Below are positions 7,014 to 7,234 of a DNA stretch of 7,234 nucleotides, piece after piece. Source of the DNA: Rickettsiales bacterium (GTDB lineage Bacteria > Pseudomonadota > Alphaproteobacteria > Rickettsiales > UBA1997); the NCBI GenBank assembly GCA_947441875.1, contig CANEUR010000048.1, positions 1 to 7,234 on the forward strand, given 5' to 3'. Numbering within the stretch: position 1 is the first letter of the stretch; the number at the start of each line of letters is the position of its first letter. The translations under genes and the position numbers were made by a program. Under the pieces are notes generated by a model. The model did not search any database and was not told where the DNA came from. It was given only the letters and a program-made list of their open reading frames with translations.

Positions 7014-7234
7014 TTACTTTGAAAAGTTTAATTTAATTATTTTTGTTGTCAAGAAGATGTTATGCCAATTTCTAGAGTTGGTTGCTTTCCTGATTTTTTT
7101 GTTGAGGTTTTCAATTGAGTTAGTGGCATATATCATTCTGGTTACTTCTAGGTTAAAATCAAGATAAGTAAAGTAATATTCTAACTCATGATTTTCAAAA
7201 AAGGAAGAAATATTTGGATATTTATCTGCACCGG
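7014..7234 (-). pseudogene. IS256/Mutator-family transposase, C-terminal remnant (partial at window edge)
   Basis: The open frame enters at the right edge and runs 73 codons to a TAA at 7014. It contains DKYPNISSFF, then VTRMIYATNSIENLNKKIRK and ATNSRNW. These match the conserved C-terminal block of IS256-family transposases (KYP-I near the start of the block, then IRRVIYTTNAIESLNRQIRKVTK). The usual next stretch (FPNDEAALKLLYLAL) is only faintly echoed by WHNIFLTTKIIKLNF, and the frame stops there, short of the roughly 40 residues that normally follow. No inverted-repeat end is evident before the phosphomannomutase start. The rest of the gene lies outside the window, so it is unclear whether the copy is otherwise intact. 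It is most simply a decayed insertion. Confidence 0.7.
7025..7052 (-). promoter_or_regulatory. Candidate promoter for the phosphomannomutase operon within the IS remnant
   Basis: On the minus strand a perfect TTGACA (7052-7047) is followed after 16 nt by TAAACT (7030-7025, 4 of 6 to TATAAT). Transcription would start near 7018, about 24 nt before the ATG at 6994. The boxes overlap the 3' end of the transposase frame. The -35 box is strong and the -10 box is weak. Confidence 0.4.

Noticed and set aside
1..7234. CRISPR array, tRNA, rRNA or riboswitch
   Set aside because: No spaced direct repeats, tRNA-like clover-leaf with a conserved T-loop, or rRNA segments were seen by eye. The only repeats are short in-frame tandem duplications inside genes.

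Overview
The window is AT-rich and almost fully coding, and every gene I can support lies on the minus strand. It therefore reads from right (7234) to left (1). The organism looks like an AT-rich alphaproteobacterium, possibly a host-associated Rickettsiales- or Holosporales-like lineage. That is an inference from base composition, the compact gene packing, and an NDUFAF5/BioC-like methyltransferase of the type found in alphaproteobacteria and mitochondria. No rRNA or other marker gene is present to fix the taxonomy.

Right edge (7014-7234): the C-terminal part of an IS256/Mutator-family transposase, cut by the window and apparently lacking the usual C-terminal end. A consensus-like -35 box sits in its tail, just upstream of the next gene, so the remnant may supply a promoter.

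Middle (3367-6994): four tightly packed genes that look like one operon: phosphomannomutase/phosphoglucomutase, a class I glutamine amidotransferase-like peptidase C26, an RluB-type 23S rRNA pseudouridine synthase, and an NDUFAF5-like SAM-fold protein. They are separated by 7 nt or overlap by 7-11 nt. They are housekeeping genes and share no single pathway that I can see.

Left (28-3231): after a 135-bp intergenic region with a plausible promoter and an AT-rich hairpin comes a two-gene SIR2-HerA cassette. The upstream gene encodes a SIR2-like NAD+-binding/hydrolysing protein. The downstream gene encodes a HerA/FtsK-type ATPase with a HAS-barrel. Their reading frames overlap by 11 nt. This matches the known SIR2-HerA antiphage system, in which the two proteins form a complex that depletes NAD+ on infection. 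It is a described system, not a new one. The copy here has oddities: the HerA frame is broken by an apparent one-base deletion in a T4 run (1609-1612), HerA carries a cysteine-rich insert, and both genes contain short in-frame tandem duplications. Hand-counted rows show lower GC in the cassette than in much of the operon, in keeping with acquisition as an accessory module.
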